Positions 11,052 to 22,590 are shown, counted from the stretch's first letter. The stretch: 64,000 nucleotides of DNA from Impatiens glandulifera (GCF_907164915.1 NC_061868.1:26469819-26533818); one strand, 5' to 3'. Numbers and translations are program-made. Notes: generated by a model not told the origin, from the letters alone.

Positions 11052-12430
11052 GAAGATATCGTAGAACATCAATCCTTTCACCTCATTATAGATCAACTTA
11101 AAAATGTCATTTTTATATACACTCTGAAATTTCTTTTCCAATGAATAACCACTCACAATAGGAATAGTCGAATTATATTAATGATAAAAAAAATTCCTTC
11201 TCTATGATCCTCTTAAAGGCCTTGTCATATTGCTCATAAATTGTTTTAGGGAGGATTTAGAATGAACAAAGTCATAACAAAGCATTCATAGATTCACTTC
11301 ATTGAGATGTGGAGATGCCTGCCCAGAAGTAGCATTTAACATACACAATTATCCATTTTGCACGTTTTATGTGCAAGGAGTTCAACCAATAATTGTCTTA
11401 CAACTGAAACTCGTCTATTATTTTAAGCCAACTATCTTCACACTACTCGATTGTAATTTAGTTATATATAATGTTATTGAATATATTTTTTATACATTTA
11501 TAATGAGCATGTGCCATTATATGCCAAAGAAAAAACTGGTGATGAGTGTTCGGAAAAACATTATCAATTGCAATGTCCAATGATCGACATTGGTCAGTGA
11601 TTATTGTCCTCAGTGCACGTCAACCATGCTTTTAAATGCTAGATAAATGACTCTTAATCCTCACATGATAGTAAGCCACATCATAACAAATTTGATTGTC
11701 CATGATGATTAACATCGACTAAGGAAGCAAATGACATATCATAGCGGTTTGTCAAAAATGTTGTGTCAAATATGATGACATCCGAGAAGTACTCATATAC
11801 AAACATGCATCTTTATCAGCCCAAAAGACATTCTTTATTTAGTTTTCCTCGTACACATCATATAAATAAAAAAGTTTAAATATTTTCTTTGCATTTGGTA
11901 GAAATACTGACATAGCGCTTCGACATATCCATTTTCTAACCGCAAACGCCTAGTTTGGGAAATATAGTTTATGTAGTTTCTCTCATCAAAAGTCATATTA
12001 TCATATCTACCAGCTTCAACAACAATTGATTGATATATTTTTGACAAGGTAATTACAGCTTCGTCTTTTAAATCCAATCTTCTCTTCGCACTTGGATTTA
12101 GAACCTTGTGAGATCTAAGATGTCTCGACATTCTATGACTCAATATATGAGTATGGTCATGGAAGACACTAGTTATCTCAACAACACCTTCATTTTGAAC
12201 TGCATATTTATCTTAGCCTTATAGTTTGTCTTAGTAAAAGGTCTACTTTATAAAATGTTTTCCCCTTTATAGAACATGCACCACTTTTGATACAAGCGAT
12301 ATAGAACCACTTTTGTTTGCCATTTGGACCGTTCCTTACTCCTAACATAGAAATGCCAAAGCCTTTTGAATGGGCATAGGAATTATAAAATTCGTGAAGG
12401 TCCTTTTTAGAAGGAAAGGTCATTCCAATA
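11052..12430 (-). pseudogene. FAR1/MULE transposase pseudogene
   Basis: The minus-strand reading starts with a FAR1-type DNA-binding domain (FYNSYAHSKGFGI; frame 12208-12423). It continues with a stretch typical of FAR1-related proteins (LKDEAVITLSKIYQSIVVEA, frame 11835-12143). The MULE transposase core follows, across frameshifts: NVFWADKDA, YEYFSDVIIFDTTFLTNRYD, VDVNHHGQSNLL, TDQ, FLWHIM, FWAGISTSQ and KKFQSVYKNDIFK. The C-terminal SWIM zinc finger is not seen. FAR1 proteins descend from Mutator-like transposases. The stops and the location inside a dead copia element point to a transposon remnant rather than a host light-signalling gene. No terminal inverted repeats were identified. Confidence 0.8.
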
Positions 12431-12524
12431 TTGGGAATTTGAACATCGTGTATTTGAACATCGTGTATTTAAACTTCGTGATCCATGAAGCTAAAGAATA
12501 AGAGAGAAACTGTATTAACAAAAA

Positions 12525-12679
12525 ATGATCATGTTAAGGACGAAATTGTATCGAATATGGTCGTGTTCTGGACGTAATGGTCTCAAACATGGTCATGTTC
12601 AAGACCACTTGGTCCTTAACATGGTCATGTTCGGGACCAATTATTCCATAATATGGCCATGTTCTGGACCATTTCTGTT
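12525..12679 (+). repeat. 32-base tandem repeat, ~5 copies
   Basis: Units start at 12525, 12557, 12589, 12621 and 12653, each beginning ATGGTCATGTT(C) followed by GGAC. They are diverged and the last is partial. They lie just upstream of the FAR1/MULE coding remnant and may be part of its end region. Confidence 0.8.
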
Positions 12680-13355
12680 ATGCCCAAGTGCATCTTTTCA
12701 TATTATAAGAGGCTAGTAGTGACAATGGCATATTATTTGATTTTCACCCTTAATTGATCACTTATAAATTATAGTTTAAAATTTTATTTAAATAAATAAT
12801 ACATGGACCTGATATTACCATTAAGATCAGGAATATAAATTTTACTTGTCAATTATATGTGTGAAACAACATGCAGAAGGGACACACCATAGAATTAGGA
12901 TATATAATATTCTCTCTCTAGGTCAATAAACAATTAAACCCACTTGGCAACAAATAATGAAACCACTGGGTACTTTAATAAATCTCTACTACACACCCAC
13001 TTGCATGATTTTCATTTGCACAACTTGCATGCCCTCCACCTAGCATGCGAGCTCATTAGGCCACCTTACACTCCATTACTATTATTCATTAGGAAAATTC
13101 AGTTTTCTCTCTATCAGAAAGACCTAGAAATTCTCTAAAGAACCCTATTAAAATCGATATTAACTAGAGAGAGAGGGTTCTAAATATAGTTAAAAACTTT
13201 CAACATTAAATTTGATGTTAATCCTGTGAGTGATTAAGATCTGTTTCTATTCTTCACAAATCTTGGCAAGCTCTTGAACTGATTTAAGTGCGGAAAACCT
13301 TGCTAGATTTGAAGCAAAGTACTAGTGCAAAGTACTTAAAATGATCGTTTGACTT
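12680..13355. other. Unassigned insert between copia-1 parts
   Basis: This stretch separates the FAR1/MULE remnant from the copia-1 RT start. No coding similarity was recognised; it may be 5' sequence of the MULE or part of another LTR. Confidence 0.4.
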
Positions 13356-13832
13356 CTACACATAGCTTTTTGCTACCAATATCGCTTTGTGCTTGAGGAT
13401 GTTGTCTTTGCTATCTTTTTTCAACTTAAAAACCCACTTTAACCCGATGGTATTGTGACCAGGTGTTAAGTCGGTGAGCTCCCATGTCTTATTCTTCCTG
13501 ATAGACTCGAGCTCTTTGTTCATAGACTCATTCCACGACTCTTCTACTACTGCCTCGTGATATGTTGTTGGCTCGTCGGTGGTGAGCAACATCAATGCAT
13601 CAAGATCCATCTTTACTAGTGGTGTCTCCACATAGACATCTTGTAGGATTCCGAACTCGACGGAATTTTGTACGAGCTTGTTGTTGTCTTTGCACCAATC
13701 CCACTTCTTCTTCTCCTCGAATACGGCATCTCTGCTCACATAGATTTCTCTGTACGCTGGATTTAAAAAACTTGTGCGTCTTGCTTCTGTCTTTGAACTT
13801 TGCATTTTTAGTAATTTTCTCGTCGAGCTCAT
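13356..13832 (-). pseudogene. copia-1 integrase C-terminus and RT start
   Basis: The 158-codon frame reads YREIYVSRDAVFEEKKKWDW, the C-terminal copia integrase signature (SRDVVFDE...W), followed by the spacer and the RT entry: WNESMNKELESIRKNKTWEL, GLKWVFKLKKD and KHKAILVAKSYV. The break after AKSYV is where the FAR1/MULE insert begins. The start of the frame overlaps the gag frame at 13600-14400, so gag and the integrase C-terminus are joined without protease and the DDE core: an internal deletion. Confidence 0.85.
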
Positions 13833-14400
13833 AGAGCTTCTCTCGATGGCCCTTCATTTGGTTGCTTTCTCCATTATAAAGGTAACACACATCAGTGTGA
13901 TTACACTCATCGTCATTTGCGAGGAGTTTCTCCATGAATTTCTCTTCATTGAACACCACCACCTTTGGTTCTTCCTTGGACGGTTCTTGCATGAACTCTT
14001 CAAGGTTTGTCTTCTCGTCTCTCTCAGCAAACATTAATACTAGCTCCTCATCATAGAAGTTAGTGAGGTTTGCATCATCGTCTTCGGAAAAAGATTTCGT
14101 CACTACCAAAACAAACATTAATGTTGACTCCTCGTCATAGAAGCTAGTGAGGTTTGCCTCATTGTCAGACCTTTTGTTAAGGAACTCATACGTGTAGTGC
14201 CCGTACTGTTGACAAGCGTAACACTTACCTATGCTCTTGTCTTTGCGGGACTTGGTGTCTTCTCTTCGAGGTGAGCTTTCTGTACGATCACTCCCTTGAC
14301 CTTGCCTTTTTGCATGACCTCGGTTATCTCCACCATTGCCGCTGCAACTTTCCGCTCTAGAAGAAAATTTGGCTTCTCCATTTTTCTTCAATCGTGACAT
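13833..14400 (-). pseudogene. copia-1 gag C-terminal part with zinc knuckle
   Basis: The frame (running 14400 to 13600) is rich in Lys, Arg, Ser and Glu. It carries a retroviral-type knuckle, KCYACQQYGHYTYEF, whose last cysteine of the CX2CX4HX4C pattern is replaced by Phe. Two similar acidic phrases follow (NLTSFYDEESTLMFV and NLTNFYDEELVLMFA), an internal duplication. The knuckle would bind RNA in a working Gag; here it is damaged. Confidence 0.75.
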
Positions 14401-14607
14401 TCATTCATCATGCCTGAGTAATAGGTTCTCCTCCTCTTGGTCTTCATATCCGTGAAGTCTCTTCTCGTGGACTTTATGACGACCGACGATCTCCTCGACA
14501 ATCATATTCTTGAGGTCACCAAATTACTCGATCGTTGTAACGATCTGCATGTATATTTGTGATAAGGCTCTAAGTAACTTCTTGACGACAAAGATCTCAT
14601 CCACCTT

Positions 14608-15048
14608 CTATCCGAACGAGCTAATACCAGTCACAATGGATGTCAATTTCATTGCTAAATCATCCACTGATTCCCCATTCTTCATGCGAATTGCCTCGAA
14701 TTGTGTCTTCAAGGTTTTCACTTTTGCCACCTTGACTCTCTCCACTCCAACATGCATTATCTTTAGCGTCTCCCACGCTAGCTTGGCAGAATCATTCTCA
14801 CCCACCATGAGAAGAACGTTCTCAGGGAGTACTTGATAGATGGCAGCGAGAGCCATTCTATCCATCCATTCGTCGACATTGTCGAGCATCACGGTTTCCC
14901 ACACTTCTTGTGCTTGTAAGTTTACATGTATCTTCAATGCCCACACCGAGTAGTTACTCATTGTGAGTAACGAATAAGAGAGCGTCACATTCCATTCTCT
15001 TCCAATTTTCATTGTTGCCACATCTCTGGTTGATCTTGTCGATGCCAT
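14608..15048 (-). pseudogene. copia-1 gag N-terminal part
   Basis: A 146-codon frame starting about 13 bases inside the primer-binding site. It has the UBN2-type Gag pattern: MSNYSVWALKIHVNLQAQEV, LAWETLKIMHVGVERVKVAK and ESVDDLAMKLTSIV. The second gag frame follows after a break near 14400-14600. It is the capsid-like part of the polyprotein. Confidence 0.85.
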
Positions 15049-15061
15049 GTTCTTCGATCTA

Positions 15062-15073
15062 GCTCTGATACCA
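15062..15073 (-). other. copia-1 primer-binding site
   Basis: GCTCTGATACCA on the plus strand gives TGGTATCAGAGC on the element strand, complementary to the 3' end of initiator tRNA-Met. It is two bases from the LTR end. Confidence 0.9.
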
Positions 15074-15075
15074 AA

Positions 15076-15329
15076 TGTTGGATTTTGACTATTGGATCTT
15101 TGAAGAATGATTACGAAGAAAGAAAACGCTGGAAAACTAGGAAGGACATTAAGATTTGTTGAAGAGGAAAAAGTCTTACTATTCTCAAGTGTTATGTATT
15201 AACCTTTACAAACAACCATTATAAAGGATTAATTAGTTAGAAATCCTAAATTACTTATACATACAGGCCCAAGCCCATTAATAATTAAATAAACCATAAT
15301 TGTATAAAAGACAATAAAGACCTACAACA
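15076..15329 (-). repeat. copia-1 5' LTR
   Basis: A 254-base segment between TGTTGG (15076) and TACAACA (15329). These inverted ends sit directly next to the primer-binding site. No partner LTR was found at the other end of the element. Confidence 0.7.
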
Positions 15330-15660
15330 TTCCATTTTCAAACAATCAATGCTTAAACTTACACCCTCCATCTTGGATCTTTTATTTTTTTTCTTCCCAT
15401 CTCAACCAAAACCCTAATTTGAACTTGTGCATAACAACAATGGCTGCTACTATCTTCCTCCTTCTCGCGGCTATGTCACTATCTTCCTCCTTTGACCGGC
15501 TGACTCGTTGATTTCCAAGTTGGAAAAGTTCAAGGCATGTTTGATTTTTGTCCTCTTTCTTTTTCTACAAAATAAATACACTATATTAATTTTAAAATAA
15601 TCTTTTTTAAATACGTCTTAAAGGGGTTCTAGAAAGTCATGTATGAAAAACAAATAGAAA
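15330..15660. other. Spacer, no gene seen
   Basis: AT-rich sequence flanking copia-1. It includes a CT-rich stretch at about 15445-15500; nothing recognisable. Confidence 0.5.
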
Positions 15661-15747
15661 GATATTATCATCAGGGTCATTCATATCCTTACCATACATT
15701 CCCTATTCAATTCCCTATTGTGGGTTGGTTATTCGTTAGCACGGGTG
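15661..15747 (+). pseudogene. psbE: Plastid psbE fragment (NUPT)
   Basis: GGGTTGGTTATTCGTTAGCA (from 15722) encodes GWLFVSTG, the membrane segment of cytochrome b559 alpha. The preceding bases, from GATATTAT at 15661, also follow psbE, but with a gap of about 16 bases and an extra TTCCCTA-like insertion (CCCTATTCAATTCCCTATT). The similarity stops after ACGGGT. The open frame at 15639-15899 runs through it, but its downstream part is not psbE and is unrecognised. I read this as a small rearranged plastid scrap; the match is from memory. Confidence 0.6.
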
Positions 15748-16402
15748 TCGCGTCTATTTGTGTATTGAAAAACCATAAAAAGACTCGGGCTTCTATTGAA
15801 TCAAGTACTAGGTTTAAAGAAGTAGGGCCAAATATGCCCCTAGAAGGATCAGAAGTAGTCCAGGCTGTACGTACAGAATGTGAAAATTTAAACACATGAC
15901 CACGAGGACACAAGTCCTTGATACATGAAAATATTGTAAAAATGTTGATTGAGTTTTTAATATTTTATTTCAAAATATTATAAATTATCCAGGATAACCT
16001 TTCATTTTGAACTCAATAATTTTTGTAATGTTAATTTTTTATTTTCATATGTAATTTTTTACATATTTTAACCTTATAATATGTAAGTGGTATCATCTTA
16101 ATAATTTATAATATTAATTTTGTAATTTGAGATGGTGCACAAATACACTTAGATTAGCTGATATTTACATTTATTTTAAAGCATTTTAAACTTTTATCGA
16201 CAACCTATTTAGTGTCTAATTGCGGTGTATGATTTAATTTTTTGTATTATTTAAATTGACTTAATGTAAATGTCGCAGCATATATTACAAGTTTAAAAAA
16301 TAACGTGGTTGATTCACTTGTGTGGTGCTTAGAATCGATTTTGGGACGAGAACAGTTGGCTGGCTGGAGATGCAAATTGGCAATAGATGTGGATTATTAG
16401 TA
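15748..16402. other. AT-rich spacer
   Basis: Aside from the tail of the open frame ending at 15899, this is AT-rich sequence without recognisable genes. Confidence 0.5.
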
Positions 16403-16766
16403 TGTGATATGTTTAAGAAAATTAGATGAGAAGAGAAGCTTGTCTCATCGAAGAAGAAGAAGGAGACCGCGGGAAGCTAGAGGGGGTGAGAGAATATGAT
16501 ACATACATGAGCTAGCTAGTGTTCTTCCATTACATTATAATAGTATTATAATAGTGTTGAGAATCTAACTGAGTATATAATTTATTAGTGAATATTTTAT
16601 AGTTACAATTTAATAAATTTATTCGAGTTGGCATAATAGACTAAGGCCAAAAATAAAAATGAAAATAAGTTTAAAGGGTGAAATAGAAAGAAAAAGAAAT
16701 AGAATAGCAAATAACAAAATATTAAAACAAATAGTTTCTTGATCTGGTTATTTTGATGCTTTCACC
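16403..16766 (-). repeat. Gypsy 3' LTR (approximate)
   Basis: It shares with 32808-33024 the blocks AGATGAGAAGAGAA, TTACAA(C/T)TTAA and a GGGTGAAA(C/T)AGAA segment near the right end. Ends are placed at TGTGATATG and next to the polypurine tract. It is heavily diverged, with an insertion-like middle. Confidence 0.5.
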
Positions 16767-16780
16767 TGTCTCCTCCTAGA
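16767..16780 (-). other. Gypsy polypurine tract
   Basis: The plus-strand CCTGTCTCCTCCT gives AGGAGGAGACAGG on the element strand, directly inside the 3' LTR. Confidence 0.5.
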
Positions 16781-16969
16781 CCCTTCAATATTTATTTTAG
16801 TCACCTTTAGTAACAATGCCTTTCTCTTCAGAAATGCAACTACCCCGACTAATTTAGACCGATCTCTTTCGACGTTGACCTCATTGAAGCAACGACTCCG
16901 GATGTTGATACCCCATAACTTCTATATCTTCTCACAAATTTTCTTCCTCTTCTCTACCAACCCATTTGA
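16781..16969 (-). pseudogene. Gypsy chromodomain end and pol C-terminus
   Basis: Minus translation begins at the hAT junction with YKSNGLVEKRKKICEK and continues into a basic tail. It continues the reading frame that breaks off on the other side of the hAT element (RENVVIVYK at 23153-23180). Together they match the C-terminal chromodomain region of gypsy polyproteins, in which a V-W-x-G stretch is usual. Confidence 0.6.
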
Positions 16970-16977
16970 CTTATACG
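16970..16977. repeat. hAT target-site duplication, left copy
   Basis: CTTATACG, matching CTTATACA at 23145-23152 in seven of eight bases. Confidence 0.85.
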
Positions 16978-17334
16978 TAGGCATGGCAAATTTCCAGTTC
17001 TCGGGGACCTGAACCAAACCGGACCCGAAGTTGTTCCGAAAAATCGGGTCCATGTTTGACCCGAACTTGACCGGTTCCGACCAGATGGGTACCCAACCCG
17101 GACCCGATTTTAAAATTAGAAGTTCATAATTTATTTTTTTAATTTTTAATTTTTTATTTAATCTATTTAGTTTTTATTATCCAATTAATAATTTAATATT
17201 GATTTTCACCTTTTTAAAGTATTCTTTTTACCGCTTTTAAAATAAGATAAACAAAAATTAATTTTAAACAATCTTATACACAAGTTTAAAAAAAAACTAA
17301 TAAATGTTACATCTATATCAATTGGTTATAGTGA

Positions 17335-17342
17335 ACTAGAAA
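17335..17342. repeat. Target-site duplication of nested element, left copy
   Basis: ACTAGAAA; an identical copy is at 18492-18499. Confidence 0.85.
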
Positions 17343-18491
17343 TAGAGCCGAATGCACCTTAGGGCTGAGCCCACCCCAACTCATCCTATTTTTTTTTTAT
17401 ATATTTATTTATTGCTTAAACAATTCATTACCTGATTTCCAGTATCGGCAGATTCTTGCTGGTTCTTCATTTTTTCCTGCTTTTTTTGCTCTAAGGACCT
17501 TCATAACCTCTGTTATGATTGAAGAAATATTTGTAAGAAAAAGTGTAAGCTACAAATCTTGAATCATTTATAAAGTAGTATTAGTATCTACCATGAGAGG
17601 TGATTAGGCGATAGGCATGGCCAAGAATAAGGGTGTCACATGGTGGGAGAAGGTGGGAGAAGCTTGACTCTGGTGAATTTGACAATTGTGTTCTGTTCTT
17701 GATCTGTGTTTTGTTCATCTTCATGACCTCACTGGCTGTAATAGGCCAGTACATCCTCTCAATCTTCCCACTTGGAGCTCAGTAATGATCAATAAGTATG
17801 CATTAATCCATATAGTTAAAGAGAGAAACTCACATCCTATAATTTATAAATTCTTTTTTACTTTTGTTATTTTTTATTCATTTTTTATTTTCTCTTTTCT
17901 CTAAATATATATATATCAACTTATTAAATTAAATATTTATATTTAAATTCTGAAGTAAAGTTAAGATTTTGAAGGTCTATTTGAAGAAAATACATAAGTT
18001 ATTATTTGAAGAAAAAAAATGTATTATATTAAGATGAAATTTAAACTAAATTGTATAAACAAATTATTTTTTTAAATAGATGATGTTTTAGGTGGTTATA
18101 CAAATTTTTATTTTTATAAAATTTATGTATATTTGAGACAAATAAAATTACTCTTATCTTATAATTTCTATTGTTATTAGTTATAAATACATAACCTACT
18201 TATTTATAAGTTTAAAAGTGTTACAAGTTTTTGTTTTTATGTTTATCTTTTATATTTTATTTTTATTTTAATACATGAGTTTATCCTTTACAATTTTAGG
18301 GTGTAAGTTTTATTTTACAAAATTTTAAAGAAAGTTATATTAATAAATTACTTACTCTCGTATTTGGCACTTTTAAATTTATAATTATCTTAAATTATAT
18401 TTTTTTTTTCATTTTTTAAAGTTAGTTTCAAAATTTTTCTTCATTTAATTTTTCAAGCCCAACCTAAATATAATTTATGGATCCGTCCCTG
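17343..18491. mobile_element. Non-autonomous hAT-type element (1.15 kb)
   Basis: Bounded by a perfect 8-base duplication, ACTAGAAA. The left end TAGAGCCGAATGCACC and the reverse complement of the right end, CAGGGACGGATCCATAAA, form imperfect terminal repeats. Just inside the left end is GGGCTGAGCCCACCCC, and just inside the right end AAGCCCAACC. The middle is AT-rich and non-coding. The element at 58162-58432 has the same plan. It is nested inside the hAT transposon. Confidence 0.8.
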
Positions 18492-18763
18492 ACTAGAAAT
18501 TCATAATTTCAATACATCATACATAACTAGTTGCTTAACACTTAAAAAATCTATTTAATTTTTTATTTTTTTTTAAAGAAGTCCAGCAATAACATAAAAG
18601 ATATATAAAAAAAATGGGACAAAAAAGATATATATATATATATATATATCCAAAAATATATATGGTTCCACTATTTTGGTACAAAATTACATATCTATCT
18701 AATATAGAATAGTCCATTTTTTCACACCAATAGATCCAATATCAATTTTAGCAAACAAAATGT

Positions 18764-18927
18764 TAGATCTAACCCAAATAAAATATAGATCTCCAAAATA
18801 TATCAAATTCAAAATACTAGATCTAACCCAAACAAAATAATAGATCTCCAAAATATATCAAATTCAAAATACTAGATCTAATCCAAGCAAAATAATAGAT
18901 CTCCAAAATATATCAAATTCAAAACAC
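18764..18927 (+). repeat. ~55-base tandem repeat, 3 copies
   Basis: Units starting TAGATCTAAYCCAA at 18764, 18818 and 18873, with only a few differences between copies. They lie in the 3' flank of the hAT transposase pseudogene. Confidence 0.9.
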
Positions 18928-19144
18928 ATTTTCTAAAAAATATATCCAAATTTTGAAATCTTCATTCTACAATCCTCTCTTCAACGTCATCTACATCGGT
19001 AAGAGATCAAAAATAATTAGCTAAAAATATTTACAAATTATGATCGGAAATGATTAAATCATACCGAAATCTTTATCGCAATCTAGGTCCAAATCTATAT
19101 GTGTCCATGAACAATGTTTCATTAGGAGGTTCACCTACACATTA

Positions 19145-21001
19145 TTAATAAAAAAATTGAATAATAATAAGAAAAGAGAATAAGACTTTATTATATTTTA
19201 AGATATTATTAACAATACCTAATAACCAACTTTTTGCATACATAAGAGCCTCTACCATTTCCACATTAAGCCTACTCTGATGAGGACCAATAATTCTACC
19301 ATTTGTACTAAACGCAGACTCTGAAGCAACTGTTGACACTGGAATCGTCAATAAATCTCTTGCAATTTCTCGTAACATGGGATATTTAAAGTTACCATTC
19401 TAATAAGCGAGAACGTCAATATTCATTGTTGTTGGAAGCAATTTTTCCTCCAAATACATATCTAGCACATATTTCATTTGTGTGCTCATATATTCGTCGT
19501 TCTCACAAAAGCTAGTAAAGTCTATAGGATAATTAGTACTCATTGACCGGAGAATATTTGTTTCACTCTTGGTCAGTGGGGCATTGAAAATATCATTTGT
19601 GTATTCCTTCAACAAATGATAAAACTTTTGACGCACTTCATTTAACTTTGTTTTCCCTTCACTTGGGTAGAAACGTGTAAAATAATATTAAACCAACTTT
19701 AATTTATTCCTCGGATCCAGAATACAAGCAACATCCATCAAGATATGTGTATCTAACCGATATTTGTCAGACTTTGACATCATTAAAATTTGAATATCTT
19801 GAATCTTTTCAATGGGAGACTCTATCCAAGTAGCGAAAGTCAGTTTAATCTCACATATTTTAGAAAAACATATATTCGACGTAGGATATTTTGTTGAAGA
19901 AAACAACTCAGTCGCATTGAAAAATTGTTCAAGTCTTTCACATACTTCTTGGGCAAGATCCCATTCATTATTAGTTGGCTCGTGATTGTATTGTCTATCC
20001 TGAAGAGAGCATCAACAAAAAAACCAACTTATATTGCAAAACAGTTCTTAGCATAAAAAAAGTTGAATTACATCGAGTTGGACAATCAAGAGACAATTTA
20101 TTACCCATGTGAATTCCAAGTGTCCTTGTATTATCTTCAAATTTCTCTATCCTTCTAGGCGAAAGAAACCAATACAGAACACTATCACGCACTTTCTCAA
20201 TTGACGAATTAATTAAATCTAACCCATCTTTCACAATCAAATTCAAAATGTGTGCACAACAACACATATGAACATATTCACCGTTAGATAACAAATGACC
20301 TTTGTTCAACCAACACACCACATCTTGAAACATTACATCATTTGTAGAGCAATTGTCAACGGTGATGGTTGACAATTTCAAGTCCAAATTCTATTCCAAC
20401 AATATATTTGTTAACACATTGGCCAATGTTTCACTTTTATGTGGACATGGTACGTAGATAAATCTCAATAAAAAAACTTTTCAACACACATTTATCGTCG
20501 ATAAAATGTGATGTCACAACTATATCCCTTTTCCGTTGGTATGTGTAAGTCCACATGTAAATGGTGATAGCGATTCTTGATTTATTTATTTTTAGTTTTT
20601 TCAGTCTCATAAATCTTTAACACATCTTTTTTTATGGTGTTTCTTGAAGGAAATTGCATTGTTTTTTGATTAACATATTCAAGTAAATCTCTAAACTTGA
20701 TGTGTTCTAACATAGAAAGTGGATAGTCATGGAAAAGGATCATCATTGCAACATGCCTTCGAAATTCTTCATTAGTAAATGAATCTGTCTCAACAACTTG
20801 TTTTTCCTTCAACAAATATATGTTTTGTACTTTCTTGCATCCTCCATGATGTTTAAACAAATGAGAAGTTCCATTGATCGAAGAACCACCCAAATATTTA
20901 CCACAATAATTACATTTGGCTTTAGGAATCCCTTCAATACTCTCCTTAGTGAAATGCTCCCAAATACGATTCTCTAATCTCTCCTCTTTCAATTTCAACA
21001 T
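19145..21001 (-). pseudogene. hAT transposase, BED finger to dimerisation domain
   Basis: Five minus-strand open stretches line up as one transposase. 20582-21001 carries a BED zinc finger (CNYC at residues 30-33 and HLFKH at 47-51). Around 20402-20581, broken by stops, come YMWTYT-like and HFIDDKCVL segments. 19995-20387 has KLSTITVDNCSTND and the CCCAHILNLIVKDGL motif of the catalytic region. 19688-19906 and 19400-19636 cover the middle. 19145-19378 has the C-terminal dimerisation signature IPVSTVASESAFSTNGRII. An intact protein would be about 600-700 residues. Stops and frameshifts at each boundary make it inactive. A working version would cut and rejoin DNA at its own inverted ends. Confidence 0.88.
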
Positions 21002-22590
21002 GATTCAAGTGTTCTCTATCAAACCAATCTAGGAACTCTTCTGTAGTGTCTGTCCTTACAGTTTCTTCAATTTGACTCACTTAACTAAAACAAATTAAAT
21101 AGAAAATACGTCAACTAGACAATCTTGATCATAACTCTAATTATTCAATAAAATTATACTAATTTAAACTTACAAGTCTACAAGTACAATAAACAAAAAC
21201 AAGTTTGGATGCATATTAAAATCACAAATATAAATGATTCCATTATACTATCTTACTCTCAAACTCATAAAGTTTAGAATGAATTATCATGAACTTTGAC
21301 TATAAATACTAGAAATTCCACGACCATCAATAACATTTGGCTATGAATTGGCAACCTAATTACAACAAAATTACCATAATAAGACATAAAGGAAAGTACC
21401 ATACTACATTGCTCACGTTAAAGTGAATTAAGTGTTGTTGTCTATATTTCTGTAAAAAAATATGAGATATATAAACAGTACTTAAAAATGGAATATTATA
21501 CTTAAAAGACATTATTGGTTCCTTTTGATTAATATCACGGAGTTCTCTTCTAGAAGAACTCAAATATGGCTATAGATCGAACTTAAATGAAAAAGAGGTA
21601 ATTGCTAGCCTGATTGTGGCTTCTTATCTGACGAGGGTAAAAAAAATAGTAACATGATAGTATTGATGGAATTGGCTGTTTTGATATGATCGAAATTTAT
21701 GTTACCTCATCCATCTCAAATTTTATTTTTTATCCATTCTAAAATCAGTTTTAGATCCAACTTAAATTCAGTTACGTTTTAATAGCAAACTAAAAAAAAT
21801 TGGAGAATTTCCAATAAATATATGTGCATTGTAGAATAAACTTTGTAATATGATCCATAGTTATTTTACAAACAAAATCCAAATGTTTTTTAAAAACAAA
21901 TTGGCGAAATCTAAATTGAATCACGTTACAACAAAAAAAGGATAAATTCTACTTTCCTTTTAAGCTCACAATAAGAGATATTTGCCAATACAAAGTAATC
22001 CCAATTTGATTTATCCCCAAGAAAAAATTTGTGAAGAAAAATCGTCAATACAAAGAGTCCCAATGGTTAGGTTATTCATTGATCAACCCTAGCAACAACT
22101 TTATTCTTACTAACTTTAACATTACAAAAAGGCAAAAATTTTAATATTCCAAATTTTGCATAGAATTGTTTGAATAATGAATACCCTATAAAAGTAGTTG
22201 ATTCTTTTTAAACCATCAATTCTACAAGATAATGCATCTTGTCTAAGGTTTTACCGTCTATAAGTTTTTGGGTATTGATGAAAGACAGTTCACAATTGCT
22301 TTTAAGTTCTAATGGTATACATAACCAACTTTTGGAGAATATACACAAGGAAACTCTCATTAATATCTGATTCTAATGTTTCTCATTAACTATCCATTTT
22401 GATTTTCCATCCTAAACAAGTTCAAACAACACATTGGCAGCACAAACGTAACCAGTTTATACATCCCTAAACATAGTGAGTTTCATTAGCAAATAGCCAT
22501 TTAGACTTTCCATCCTAAACAAGTTTAAACTTCAGAAACTATAAGTTGAGACAATGAATAACTATTAAGAAAAAATAGGTGCACTTACTT
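21002..22590. other. hAT right-arm non-coding region
   Basis: The 5' side of the transposase pseudogene inside the hAT element; AT-rich, with no recognisable coding sequence. Confidence 0.5.

Larger units (their letters stand above)
9860..15329 (-). mobile_element. Decayed Ty1/copia element (copia-1)
   Basis: On the minus strand, from high to low coordinates: 5' LTR (15076-15329), primer-binding site, gag, zinc knuckle, integrase C-terminus joined to the reverse transcriptase start, a FAR1/MULE insertion, the rest of reverse transcriptase and an RNase H remnant. The order gag-integrase-RT-RNase H is that of copia. Protease and the integrase catalytic core are missing, and no 3' LTR was found: the RNase H remnant runs into AT-rich DNA near 9860. 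Every frame carries stops or shifts. The element is an old, dead copy. Confidence 0.85.

Noticed and set aside
11835..12423. A host FAR1-related light-signalling gene.
   Set aside because: Multiple stops and frameshifts, truncation before the SWIM finger and location inside a dead retroelement fit a transposon remnant.
14510..14836. Plus-strand 108-codon frame opposite the copia-1 gag.
   Set aside because: Antisense shadow of the gag coding sequence.
17686..17904. 72-codon frame in the left arm of the hAT element.
   Set aside because: It lies in the non-coding nested element and ends in a low-complexity Phe-rich tail; no similarity was recognised.
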